The notes under the pieces are model-generated. The model was not told the origin of the DNA. It made no database searches and worked only from the letters and a program-made list of their open reading frames with translations. A stretch of DNA of 64,000 bases, taken from Erythrobacter sp. GTDB taxonomy: Bacteria; Pseudomonadota; Alphaproteobacteria; Sphingomonadales; Sphingomonadaceae. A program made the translations under genes and the position numbers. Positions 9,662 through 18,511 of this stretch are shown in pieces. Numbering within the stretch: the first letter of the stretch is position 1; each line of letters starts with the position of its first letter. The stretch covers positions 1-64,000 of the forward strand of contig JAHEAV010000012.1 in assembly GCA_024642565.1 (NCBI GenBank), given 5' to 3'.

Positions 9662-10711
9662 ATGGCCCGCATAGCTGCACTTGCGACTGCACTCCCCGAT
9701 CTTGATTTTGAGCCGGATTATCGCCGCTGGGCGCTTTCCCAGTTGGAGGGGACGCGCGCGGCGAAGCTTTATGAACGAATGGCTGCCCGATCGGGGATAG
9801 AGCATCGCTGGTCTGTGCTGGCGCCGGATGACGCGCGTCTTGATGAAGGCAAGGGATTTTACGGCGGGCCAGATGCCCCCAGTACGGCCCGGCGTATGCA
9901 GATTTATGCGGATGCAGCGCCCGAACTGGCCATCAAAGCAATTGAAAAATTGCCGGAACTGGGGCGCATTACCCATGTGGTGGTCGCCAGTTGTACAGGT
10001 TTCGTGGCTCCGGGCATCGACCAGATTATTGCGAAGCGGCTGGGTCTTGCGGAAAATGTCGAGCGGGTTCTGATCGGTTTCATGGGCTGTTATGCGGCGA
10101 TCACTGCGCTGCGCACTGCGCGGCATATTGTGCGATCGGAGCCGGCGGCTCGGGTTCTGGTGGTTACGGTTGAGCTGAGCACGCTTCATCATCAGCAGAC
10201 CTTTGATATCGAACCTTTGCTGGCTGGCGCCCAGTTTGGTGATGGCGCTGCCGCAGCCATCGTCACCGCATCGGGAGAAGGCCTAGGGCTTGGCGCCGGC
10301 ATTTCAGCCGCGCTGGAGGATAGCGGTGATCTGATTACCTGGGATATCGTCGATACCGGCTTCAAGATGCGCCTGTCGGGCGAGGTTCCGGGGCGGATCA
10401 CCGCGGCCATTGCGCAAAATACAGTGCGCGAGCGGATAACGGGCGGAGTGCCGGTGGAACAGATTGAGGCTTGGGCGATCCATGCGGGGGGACGTTCGAT
10501 TCTGGATGCGGTTGAACATGGGCTTGCTCTGGCGGAAGGATCCCTGGCGGATTCCCGCGAGGTCTTGCGGAGTTGCGGGAACATGTCGTCTTCAACCCTG
10601 ATGTTCGTGCTCGAACGTATAATGCCGCAGCGGCCTGCCCGTGGTGTGGCGCTGGCCTTTGGTCCTGGTCTGGCGATGGAAGGCCTGCATTTTGGCTGGG
10701 TCGATGCTTGA
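9662..10711 (+). CDS. Type III polyketide synthase (chalcone/stilbene synthase family)
   Basis: VVASCTGFVAPGID (Cys), AIHAGGRSILDAVE (His), SCGNMSSSTLMFVL (Asn) catalytic motifs. Confidence 0.92.
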   Translation: MARIAALATALPDLDFEPDYRRWALSQLEGTRAAKLYERMAARSGIEHRWSVLAPDDARLDEGKGFYGGPDAPSTARRMQIYADAAPELAIKAIEKLPELGRITHVVVASCTGFVAPGIDQIIAKRLGLAENVERVLIGFMGCYAAITALRTARHIVRSEPAARVLVVTVELSTLHHQQTFDIEPLLAGAQFGDGAAAAIVTASGEGLGLGAGISAALEDSGDLITWDIVDTGFKMRLSGEVPGRITAAIAQNTVRERITGGVPVEQIEAWAIHAGGRSILDAVEHGLALAEGSLADSREVLRSCGNMSSSTLMFVLERIMPQRPARGVALAFGPGLAMEGLHFGWVDA

Positions 10712-11390
10712 ACAGCGCAGCCTGGAAGATGAGTTGATGGACGATCCATCGCTCAGTCCGGCGATTTACACTCGGGTCCTGCACGATCTGGCCAGGGTCA
10801 ACGCCATTACCATGGCCGGTCGGCCGACGCTGGCGTTCCTGCAGCGGGCAGTGGGTAAGCGCAAACGCTTTCGTTTGCTGGATGTTGGTTTCGGCGATGG
10901 CGATATGTTGCGGCGCATAGCGCGCTGGGCCGCCCGCCGGGGGATAGAGGCGGAACTGGTCGGGGTCGATCTGAACCCCAAAAGCGTTGCAGCCGCATTT
11001 GAGGCAACCCCGCCGGATATGCCGATAAGCTATCTCGCCGGTGATTTTGCCGATCGGCGCGGGGAAGGGTGGGACTGCATCATTTCCAGCCTGGTCGCGC
11101 ATCACATGACCCGCGAACAATTGATTGCCTTCTTGCGCTTCATGGAACGCGAAGCGGCGGCCGGCTGGCTGGTCAACGATTTGCACCGCCATGGTTTCGC
11201 TTATTTTGGCTGGCCGCTGCTTGCCGGTCTGATGGGTTGGCATCCCATCGTCCGGCACGACGGGCACCTTTCGATCGCGCGCAGCTATCGGCCCAGTGAG
11301 TGGGCGCCATTGTTGGCCGATGCCGAAGTTGGGCACGCCCGCGTGTTTCGCACCTTTCCCTTTCGGCTCTGCGTCGAAAGCATTCGATGA
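10704..11390 (+). CDS. Class I SAM-dependent methyltransferase
   Basis: RLLDVGFGDGDMLRRIARWA motif I; 8-bp overlap with the PKS gene. Confidence 0.85.
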   Translation: MLEQRSLEDELMDDPSLSPAIYTRVLHDLARVNAITMAGRPTLAFLQRAVGKRKRFRLLDVGFGDGDMLRRIARWAARRGIEAELVGVDLNPKSVAAAFEATPPDMPISYLAGDFADRRGEGWDCIISSLVAHHMTREQLIAFLRFMEREAAAGWLVNDLHRHGFAYFGWPLLAGLMGWHPIVRHDGHLSIARSYRPSEWAPLLADAEVGHARVFRTFPFRLCVESIR

Positions 11391-12466
11391 CCGGATCCGC
11401 GCCGCTTATACTGGGAGCCGGTCCTGCCGGTTGCATGGCGGCCATCCAGTTGGCGCGTGCTGGTGCGTCCCCCACCTTAATAGACCGCGATGCTGTAGTG
11501 GGTGATGCACTTTGCGGCGGGTTCCTGAGTTGGCGAAGTGCCGCGCAGCTGCAGGAGATTGGCCTGGATCTTGGCACTATTGGTGCACACCGCGTCAACC
11601 AATTGGCGCTTTATGCAGGCGGCGTGGAAGCGCATGCAAGGCTGCCGGAAACCGGTTTCGGCCTGTCGCGCTATGCCCTGGATACCGCGATGCGCGCCTT
11701 GGCGGCGGCCAGTGGGGCGCAACTGGAGATTGACCGAATCCGCAGTCTTGCGCCCGGTAAGGCCGAAGGCGAACGGCAGGAATGGCGTTCGAAAAGCATC
11801 TTTCTCGCTGCCGGAAAACACGATGTACGCGGGCAGCCGCGCCCCCGGCAATCGGATGATCCCGCCTTGGGGCTGCGAATTCGCATTCCGGCACAACCGG
11901 GTCTGACGCAATTGCTTGATGGGACAATCGAACTGCATTTGTTCCCAAAGGGGTATGCCGGGATTGTGGTTCAGGAAGATGGCAGCGCCAATATCTGCCT
12001 TGCTCTGCGCAAGTCGCAATTGGCCGAAGCAGGCGGCAACCCGCGCGCGCTGCTGGATCGAATGGCGGATGAACATCCAAAATTTGGCCAGCGAATGGCC
12101 TATGCTGCACCGGGCCTGACGGTCGATAGTATCGGCGCAGTCCCCTATGGCTGGATCGCCCGCGAAACCATGCCAGGCCTTTTCCGGCTGGGTGATCAAG
12201 CCGCCGTGATCCCCTCGCTTGCCGGGGAAGGGATGTCGATCGCATTGACCAGCGGTGCCTTGGCAGCGCGTTACTGGCTCGTTGGCGGAGCAGATGGAGC
12301 GGGCAAATACCAGCGCGCCATGGCCCGCGCCGCATGGCGACCGGTTAGCGTGGCAAAACTTATCTGGGAGACGGCCGAAAGCCCGCGCTTTAATTCTCAA
12401 TTGGTGAGACTGGCCGGGCTGGCACCGTGGCTGACCAATCTGGCCATGCGCGCCAGCCGGATTTGA
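11387..12466 (+). CDS. FAD-dependent oxidoreductase (geranylgeranyl reductase-like)
   Basis: APLILGAGPAGCMAAIQLARAGASPTLIDRD Rossmann motif; LFRLGDQAAVIPSLAGEGMSIAL FAD motif; ATGA overlap. Confidence 0.87.
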   Translation: MTGSAPLILGAGPAGCMAAIQLARAGASPTLIDRDAVVGDALCGGFLSWRSAAQLQEIGLDLGTIGAHRVNQLALYAGGVEAHARLPETGFGLSRYALDTAMRALAAASGAQLEIDRIRSLAPGKAEGERQEWRSKSIFLAAGKHDVRGQPRPRQSDDPALGLRIRIPAQPGLTQLLDGTIELHLFPKGYAGIVVQEDGSANICLALRKSQLAEAGGNPRALLDRMADEHPKFGQRMAYAAPGLTVDSIGAVPYGWIARETMPGLFRLGDQAAVIPSLAGEGMSIALTSGALAARYWLVGGADGAGKYQRAMARAAWRPVSVAKLIWETAESPRFNSQLVRLAGLAPWLTNLAMRASRI

Positions 12467-12556
12467 GGATTTGGACATTTAGCGGAGTTAGGTTAGGCAT
12501 CACTCGGGTCATCACTCGCCGCTGTCTGCCAAGCAGCGCGGCGCTGGGGGATTGGG

Positions 12557-13879
12557 ATGACCGAAGCCACTGCAGACACACGCTGGACTCTCACCGAAAA
12601 TCGCAATCTGCGGCTATTCACAGTTTTCCTGCTTTATGTTTGTCAGGGCATTCCGATCGGGCTGTTCTGGTTTGCCATCCCCGCATGGATGGCGGCCAAT
12701 GGTGCGGACGCCGGTGATGTCGGGTATGTACTGGGCTTTGTTGCACTGCCGTGGACCTTGAAACTGGTGAACGGCTTCCTGATGGATCGCTACACCTTCC
12801 TGGCTATGGGCCGCCGACGCATCTGGCTGATTGGCGCGCAGATGCTGATGGTTGTCGCGCTGATATGCTGCGCAATCGTGCAACCGGACGTAACAGATAT
12901 AGTCCTGCTTGCCGCTGCGGGCTTCATTGTGAATGCGGCCACAACTTTTCAGGATGTTGCGGTTGATGGTTTGGCGGTGGACATCATGGAAGAAGATGAG
13001 CGCGCGCGAGCCAGCGGCATGATGTTTGGCGGGCAGGCCATCGGAATTGCAACCTCTACGGCACTTACAGGTTCTGTCATCGCGCTGTACGGCGCATCGG
13101 CAGCCTATCTGCTGACTGCGGCTTTGATCGGCGCGGCGACAATTTATGTTGTTTGCCTGCGCGAACGTGAAGGTGAGCGGCGCTTGCCGTGGAGCCAGGG
13201 CACTGCCCATCCCAGAAATCTTGCAATCCAGACGGAAGGATGGCTGCCAATTCTCAAGGCGACTTTTTCGTCGTTATTCCACCCGATCAGTCTGCTCTGG
13301 GTGCCGATATTGCTTACCAACGGGCTCCAATATGGCATCATGACGGGGGCAACGCCGCTGATTGGAACGAGCAATGTGGGGTGGGATGAGCAAGGCGTAA
13401 CTTCACTGGTCGGCACGGCCAGTCTGGTGGCCGGGATTATTGGGCTGACAATTGGCGGCTGGCTGGGCGATAGATATGGTGCAAAACGGTCCGGCATCGC
13501 GGTGCTGGCGCTGTATTTCCTGCTGTGCGCAGCCATGTGGTTGTCGGTTCCGAGCTGGTCAGATCCGTTGGTCTTTTCAACGATCGTCTATGCCTGGCTA
13601 GCGCTCAATACATTGCTGGTTATCGTGTTGTTGCCCATTTCAATGCGGTTATGCGATCTCAAGGTCGCGGCAACGCAATTCACCATTTACATGGCAATCT
13701 CGAATTTCGGGATCACCATCGGGGCGGGATTGCTCGGCATGTCCGACGGTTTCGGGGGAATTCGCACCATGATGCTGGTCCTTTGCGCCGCTTTTGCCAT
13801 CGCCATTGTGTTCATGACCGTTGTACCGTTCCCCCGTAAATCTGTTCCGGTACAGAGGCTTGTTCCAGCGATCGATTAG
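12557..13879 (+). CDS. MFS transporter (AmpG-like)
   Basis: Multi-pass hydrophobic ORF, LYVCQGIPIGLFWFAIPAWMA...LPWTLKLVNGFLMDRY. Confidence 0.82.
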   Translation: MTEATADTRWTLTENRNLRLFTVFLLYVCQGIPIGLFWFAIPAWMAANGADAGDVGYVLGFVALPWTLKLVNGFLMDRYTFLAMGRRRIWLIGAQMLMVVALICCAIVQPDVTDIVLLAAAGFIVNAATTFQDVAVDGLAVDIMEEDERARASGMMFGGQAIGIATSTALTGSVIALYGASAAYLLTAALIGAATIYVVCLREREGERRLPWSQGTAHPRNLAIQTEGWLPILKATFSSLFHPISLLWVPILLTNGLQYGIMTGATPLIGTSNVGWDEQGVTSLVGTASLVAGIIGLTIGGWLGDRYGAKRSGIAVLALYFLLCAAMWLSVPSWSDPLVFSTIVYAWLALNTLLVIVLLPISMRLCDLKVAATQFTIYMAISNFGITIGAGLLGMSDGFGGIRTMMLVLCAAFAIAIVFMTVVPFPRKSVPVQRLVPAID

Positions 13880-13886
13880 ACTGCCG

Positions 13887-14981
13887 TCAAATCTTCACCA
13901 CCCAGCCATGGGTATCGGGAATCGCGCCGCGTTGGATGCCGACAAGCTGCGCGCGCAGCTTCATCGTCAGTTGGCCAGGGCCGCCCGAACCAATGGTGAA
14001 ACTTCCTTCTGGTCCAGCGACATGGCCAACGGCGGTCACCACTGCTGCGGTTCCGCAGGCCATGACTTCAACCAATCGACCGCTTGCCGCATCGCTGCGC
14101 CATTGGTCGATGCTGTAGGGTTCCTCCCGCACGGTCAGCCCTTCCTCGCGCGCAAGTTGTAGCAGGCTGTCACGCGTAATGCCGGGCAGAATCGTGCCGG
14201 ACAGCGGCGGGGTGACCATGCTGCCATCGTCAAATACGAAGAACAAATTCATGCCGCCAAGTTCTTCCACCCATTTATGCTCCACCGCATCGAGGAACAG
14301 CACCTGGTCGTGCCCGCGCGCGAAGGCATCGGCGGTGGGCACCAGACTGGCGGCGTAGTTGCCGCCGGTCTTGGCTGCGCCCGTGCCGCCCGGTGCAGCG
14401 CGTGAATATTCGCTGATCCAGATCGACACGGCGGGTGCGCCGGATTTGAAATAGTTACCGGCTGGGCTGGCAATGACGAGAAATTTATATTGTGTAGCCG
14501 GTCGCACGCCCAGAAATGCCTCGGTCGCGAACATGAAGGGGCGCAGATAAAGCGAACCGCCATCAACGGCTGGAAACCAGTCACGGTCGATCTGGACCAG
14601 TTGGCGGACCGCCTCGACGAACAGATCTTCCGGCAAATGCGGCATTGCCATTCGGGTGGCGCTGGCATTCAGGCGTGCGGCATTGGCCTGTGGGCGGAAA
14701 AGCGCCAGACTGCCGTCAGCCTGTTTATAGGCCTTCATTCCTTCGAAGATTTCCTGCGAATAATGCAGCACTGATGCCGCCGGATCGAGGCAGATTGGCT
14801 CGCGCGGGCCAACGCGGGGGCTATGCCAGCCATCCTTCGCCAGATCATAATCGATCGAGACCATGTGGTCGGAGAACACCTTGCCAAAGCCGGGGTCCGC
14901 GATTGCGGCTTCGCGTGCGCTTGCCGCGGTTGGCGCCGGGTGGGCCATATGGGCAAAGGTGAATGCCGGTGCGTCCGCCAT
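13887..14981 (-). CDS. ilvE: Branched-chain amino acid aminotransferase
   Basis: PLP class IV signature MNLFFVFDDGSMVTPPLSGTILPGITRDSLLQLA; VMACGTAAVVTAVG. Confidence 0.93.
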   Translation of the reverse strand: MADAPAFTFAHMAHPAPTAASAREAAIADPGFGKVFSDHMVSIDYDLAKDGWHSPRVGPREPICLDPAASVLHYSQEIFEGMKAYKQADGSLALFRPQANAARLNASATRMAMPHLPEDLFVEAVRQLVQIDRDWFPAVDGGSLYLRPFMFATEAFLGVRPATQYKFLVIASPAGNYFKSGAPAVSIWISEYSRAAPGGTGAAKTGGNYAASLVPTADAFARGHDQVLFLDAVEHKWVEELGGMNLFFVFDDGSMVTPPLSGTILPGITRDSLLQLAREEGLTVREEPYSIDQWRSDAASGRLVEVMACGTAAVVTAVGHVAGPEGSFTIGSGGPGQLTMKLRAQLVGIQRGAIPDTHGWVVKI

Positions 14982-15112
14982 TGTCGAAAATCCTCTAAAC
15001 TTGCTGTGCGCCTAGGTGAAATTGTAATATTAGGCAAGATATAGCTTCATCATTTATAATAAATGAAAAGTAGTACCGTACCGTGCTGCGCGCGCTTATC
15101 ACCACTAACAGG

Positions 15113-15127
15113 AAATGAGAAGGGCGG
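15113..15127. repeat. Copy 1 of a 15-nt perfect direct repeat AAATGAGAAGGGCGG
   Basis: Identical to 15162-15176; the latter forms one arm of the hairpin at 15168-15203. Confidence 0.85.
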
Positions 15128-15167
15128 CTTCGATCATGCAGGTTGCCTGCTCCGGAGGCTAAAATGA

Positions 15168-15203
15168 GAAGGGCGGTCCCGGCTAAGCCGGGTACCGCCC
15201 TTC
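15168..15203 (-). terminator. Strong stem-loop, terminator-like on the minus strand (or attenuator)
   Basis: GAAGGGCGGT-CCCGGC-taa-GCCGGG-t-ACCGCCCTTC (16 bp, one bulge); on the minus strand followed by TCATTTTAG. Confidence 0.7.
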
Positions 15204-15252
15204 GCATGGTCAGCGGCCAGAAGTGCCGCCCACGAATGCCTCTATCGCCCTG

Positions 15253-15312
15253 TTACCGGCGATAATGCTCCGTGCGGAAACTTACCGACCTCCCTGCTGA
15301 ACCATGAGACAT
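15253..15312 (-). CDS. Candidate 19-aa leader peptide/small protein MSHGSAGRSVSFRTEHYRR
   Basis: ATG preceded by GAAAGGAGGTGATCCG (15-nt complement of the 16S 3' end) at normal SD spacing, stop TAA, hairpins downstream. Confidence 0.55.
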   Translation of the reverse strand: MSHGSAGRSVSFRTEHYRR

Positions 15313-15497
15313 CGGATCACCTCCTTTCGCGCTATGTAGCCAGAGCCTCCGTTTCACCGGAGCCCAAGACCGCGTTCGCCGCTGATCTTGATTGCAATGT
15401 GAGTCATTCGGGCGCGCAACACAAGTCTTGTAATTATCTTTTTCCACGTCAGAATGCGTTGCTTCGTGGCGAGTGGTATCGACCTCGACAGTTCTTC

Positions 15498-16073
15498 TTA
15501 TCGGCAGTCTTCAACTACCCGCGTTACTTCGGGCCAGCTTGGCACGTAGAGCGTTGGCAGGCCTGCGGTTTCAATGGCGAAGCGCCCCTTGCTGATCGCC
15601 ATGGCGTCCAGCAGCGGGTCACGTGCAGGAAGACCAGCGACGAGAGCGGGGGTGCCGCCCTGATCGGGCGTGGCTGTCAGCAGCCGATCCTGTGTTTCGG
15701 TGAGAATTCGCATTGGTACCGGCGCGGTGGAATCGGCCGGACGCACGATCAACACCAGACTTGCCGCACGGTTGCATTGCAAGATCAGGCGTGTGCCCGA
15801 TGGTGCGCTGCCGAATAGGGCCTGCGATCCGCCGCTGGTGGCACTGTAAGTCCAATCACCAGGGGTGGCGGGGTTGTCTGCCCAGTGCGAGGTCGGAGAA
15901 ACTATGGGCTCCGGGTCTGGTGTGGGCGTGGGTGCCGGGCGCATGATCGGCGGAGGGGTCGGTTCGGGCGGCTGCGGCACGCAGGCCGCAACCGAAAGGC
16001 AGGCGATGATGATGAACGGGCGGGTAATGGTCAAAGTCGGGTCCTGCAGCTTGCTGGTTTCTCTTCGGTACAA
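15498..16073 (-). CDS. Hypothetical lipoprotein-like protein
   Basis: TRPFIIIACLSVAACVPQPPEPTPPPIMRP lipobox-like signal and Pro-rich linker; start codon uncertain. Confidence 0.6.
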   Translation of the reverse strand: MYRRETSKLQDPTLTITRPFIIIACLSVAACVPQPPEPTPPPIMRPAPTPTPDPEPIVSPTSHWADNPATPGDWTYSATSGGSQALFGSAPSGTRLILQCNRAASLVLIVRPADSTAPVPMRILTETQDRLLTATPDQGGTPALVAGLPARDPLLDAMAISKGRFAIETAGLPTLYVPSWPEVTRVVEDCR

Positions 16074-16115
16074 TGCGCGCTAACGCCAGCGAGGTCCAAA
16101 GGAAATCGGTTGTCT

Positions 16116-16856
16116 ATGGGAAAGAAACGACGTCTCGACCAAATGTTGGCGGATCGCGGATTGGCCGAAAGCCGAACGCGGGCGCAGGCACTGGTGATGG
16201 CTGGTTTGGTGTTTAGCGGGGAAACCAAACTGGCCAAACCCGGGCAACAACTGGCAGAAGATGCGCCACTGGAAGTGCGCGGGCGGGACCATCCCTGGGT
16301 CAGCCGCGGGGGGATCAAGCTTGCCCATGCGCTTGACCATTTTGGACTGGATCCGGCAGGCGCGGTGGCGATGGACATTGGCAGTTCGACCGGTGGTTTT
16401 ACCGATGTGCTGCTGACGCGGGGCGCCAGCCATGTTTTTGCGGTCGATAGCGGCACGAACCAGCTTGCCTGGAAATTACGGCAAGACCCCCGTGTGACGG
16501 TGCTGGAACAGACGAGCGCCCGGATACTTACAACGCAGCAAATCAATCGCTCCTGCAATTGGGTGGTGTGCGATGCCTCCTTCATTGCGCTGCATAAAGT
16601 GTTGGAAGTGCCGCTGAAGATTTGTGCGCCTGAATCCCGGTTGGTTGCGTTGATCAAACCGCAATTCGAAGTTGGCCGGGAAGAAGTCGGCAAGGGCGGA
16701 GTGGTTCGCGATTCTGTCTTGCACGAACGGGTGTGCAGCGAAGTCAGCGGCTGGCTGTCCGAAATCGGCTGGACTGTGGAAGGGATAGTCGAAAGCCCGA
16801 TTACCGGACCGGAAGGAAACGTCGAATTTCTCATTTCGGCCTTGCGGGGCATTTAA
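16116..16856 (+). CDS. tlyA: TlyA family rRNA methyltransferase/hemolysin
   Basis: S4-like RLDQMLADRGLAESRTRAQALVMAGLV plus VAMDIGSSTGGFTDVLL and IKPQFEVGREEVGKGGVVRD. Confidence 0.93.
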   Translation: MGKKRRLDQMLADRGLAESRTRAQALVMAGLVFSGETKLAKPGQQLAEDAPLEVRGRDHPWVSRGGIKLAHALDHFGLDPAGAVAMDIGSSTGGFTDVLLTRGASHVFAVDSGTNQLAWKLRQDPRVTVLEQTSARILTTQQINRSCNWVVCDASFIALHKVLEVPLKICAPESRLVALIKPQFEVGREEVGKGGVVRDSVLHERVCSEVSGWLSEIGWTVEGIVESPITGPEGNVEFLISALRGI

Positions 16857-16977
16857 TATGTCACTGCGAAAGGGGTCAATGCGGGACAGGCGCAAGGCCT
16901 CTGTTGCGCGCCACCGACTGCAAGGCCACTATCATGGCAATGCGAATCATCATGGGTTCAGCGCCTGAGGACGTCGA

Positions 16978-17532
16978 ATGAATGTAATTGCTTCCCGCGG
17001 TCAACTTCGTGCCAGTTTTTTCCGCTGGTCGCTTCTGACAGTGCCCTCGGTAATGCTGGCCGGCTTCCTATCTGGCCGTTTGGCAGGTTCCGGGCCTGGC
17101 AATCCATGGTTCGATGCCTTGGTAAAACCGGACATCTATCCCCCGCCAGCCGCTTTCGGGATTGTCTGGAGCATCCTTTATCTGATGATGGGCATTGCCT
17201 TGGCAATGATCTGTTCGGCGTGGGGTGCCCGGGGGCGCGCCGTTGCGATCACGGTATTTCTCGTGCAGGTGATCCTTAATCTGGCCTGGACTCCGCTGTT
17301 CTTCGGCGCTCATCAGATAAGTTTCGCCTTATACCTCCTTGCGGCGCTGGATGTGATGGTATTGGTGACGATCATCGCATTCTGGCGGGTTCGCAAGCTG
17401 GCAGCGGTGCTACTGGTTCCGTATCTTGCCTGGGTACTCTTCGCGACGGCGCTCAATTACGAATTCCTGCTGTTGAACGGGGAATCTGACGGTGCAAACG
17501 GTGCAAGTTCGTCCCAGCGATTCGAGATTTGA
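16978..17532 (+). CDS. tspO: TspO/MBR family tryptophan-rich sensory protein
   Basis: NPWFDALVKPDIYPPPAAFGIVWSILYLMMGIAL...NLAWTPLFFGAHQISFAL. Confidence 0.92.
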   Translation: MNVIASRGQLRASFFRWSLLTVPSVMLAGFLSGRLAGSGPGNPWFDALVKPDIYPPPAAFGIVWSILYLMMGIALAMICSAWGARGRAVAITVFLVQVILNLAWTPLFFGAHQISFALYLLAALDVMVLVTIIAFWRVRKLAAVLLVPYLAWVLFATALNYEFLLLNGESDGANGASSSQRFEI

Positions 17533-17569
17533 TCTTGCCGAAGCCGGGTGCGCGCGCCACATAGCCACC

Positions 17570-17815
17570 ATGCAAAGCCAGAACCCCTTGATCGCCGACT
17601 TCGTCAAACTCGCCAACAGCGCCGCAGGCACGTTTGCGGGAATGACCCGTGAAGCCCGCGAAAGCGCTCGCGAGCGCTTGAAGGAAGCCATGGGCGGTCT
17701 CGAATTCGTCAGCCGCGAAGAATTCGATGCAGTGAAAGATATGGCCGCCAAGGCACGAGAAGAAAACGAGAAATTGGCAGAAAGACTCGCTGCAATCGAA
17801 GCGAAATTGAAGTAA
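17570..17815 (+). CDS. ubiK: UbiK family accessory factor (BMFP domain)
   Basis: LIADFVKLANSAAGTFAGMTREARE...FVSREEFDAVKDMAAKAREENEKLAERLAAIEAKL. Confidence 0.85.
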   Translation: MQSQNPLIADFVKLANSAAGTFAGMTREARESARERLKEAMGGLEFVSREEFDAVKDMAAKAREENEKLAERLAAIEAKLK

Positions 17816-17898
17816 CACTTTCTTGCCGCGTGGCGCCAGAAGGTTTGGCGTTTTCAAGTCCCTTTGCGCCTTTGCGTAACTCATCCTAGACCAGTCCG

Positions 17899-18507
17899 AT
17901 GCAGCTCCGCGCTCCCGCCATCCTACTGTCCGCCAGACCGCATGGCGAAACCGCGGTAATTGTCCGTATGCTGACCGAACAGGAAGGTCTGGTCGCGGGA
18001 TATGTCGCGGGCGGACGGGGACGAAATTTGCGCCCCGTCGTGATCCCCGGCAATCGGGTTGCGGTTGATCTGCGTTCAAAATCCGACAGCCAATTGCCCT
18101 TTGCAACTTTGGAACTTGTGCAGAGCCGTGGGCCATGGCTTTCTGAACCCCTGCCGGCGGCGGCGATTTCATGGGTATGCGCGCTCAGTGCCACGGTTTT
18201 GCCGGAGAGGAATTCCTATCCGGGCCTCTATCTGGCCTTGTCCGCATTGCTCGATGCCATATGCCAGGCGCCTTCTGCGCGGGGGTGGGCAGAGGCGCTG
18301 GTCGCCTACGAAATACTGCTTTTGCGCGAACTTGGTTATGGCGGCGGGCCGCGACCGGCGGCTGGTGATTTTGCGGCGACCCTTGCTGCATTCGAGGCCT
18401 TGGCAGAGCCGATCCATCACTACCTGCTTGCCGACCGCAAAGGCGATGTTATGGCGGCGCGCGCCTTGCTGGGAAACCGGCTGGCGCGGATGAATGACCA
18501 GGGATAG
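17899..18507 (+). CDS. recO: DNA repair protein RecO
   Basis: LRAPAILLSARPHGETAVIVRMLTEQEGLVAGYVAGGRGRNLRPVVIPGN. Confidence 0.9.
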   Translation: MQLRAPAILLSARPHGETAVIVRMLTEQEGLVAGYVAGGRGRNLRPVVIPGNRVAVDLRSKSDSQLPFATLELVQSRGPWLSEPLPAAAISWVCALSATVLPERNSYPGLYLALSALLDAICQAPSARGWAEALVAYEILLLRELGYGGGPRPAAGDFAATLAAFEALAEPIHHYLLADRKGDVMAARALLGNRLARMNDQG

Positions 18508-18511
18508 CTGC

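Noticed and set aside
15314-15328. Plus-strand GGATCACCTCCTTTC looks like the 3' end of a 16S rRNA gene
   Set aside because: Flanking sequence is not 16S; the minus-strand reading as an SD before an ATG explains it better.
15253-15447. 64-aa minus-strand ORF MEKDNYKTCVARPND...
   Set aside because: The well-positioned SD lies before the internal ATG at 15312; the longer ORF has no comparable start signal.
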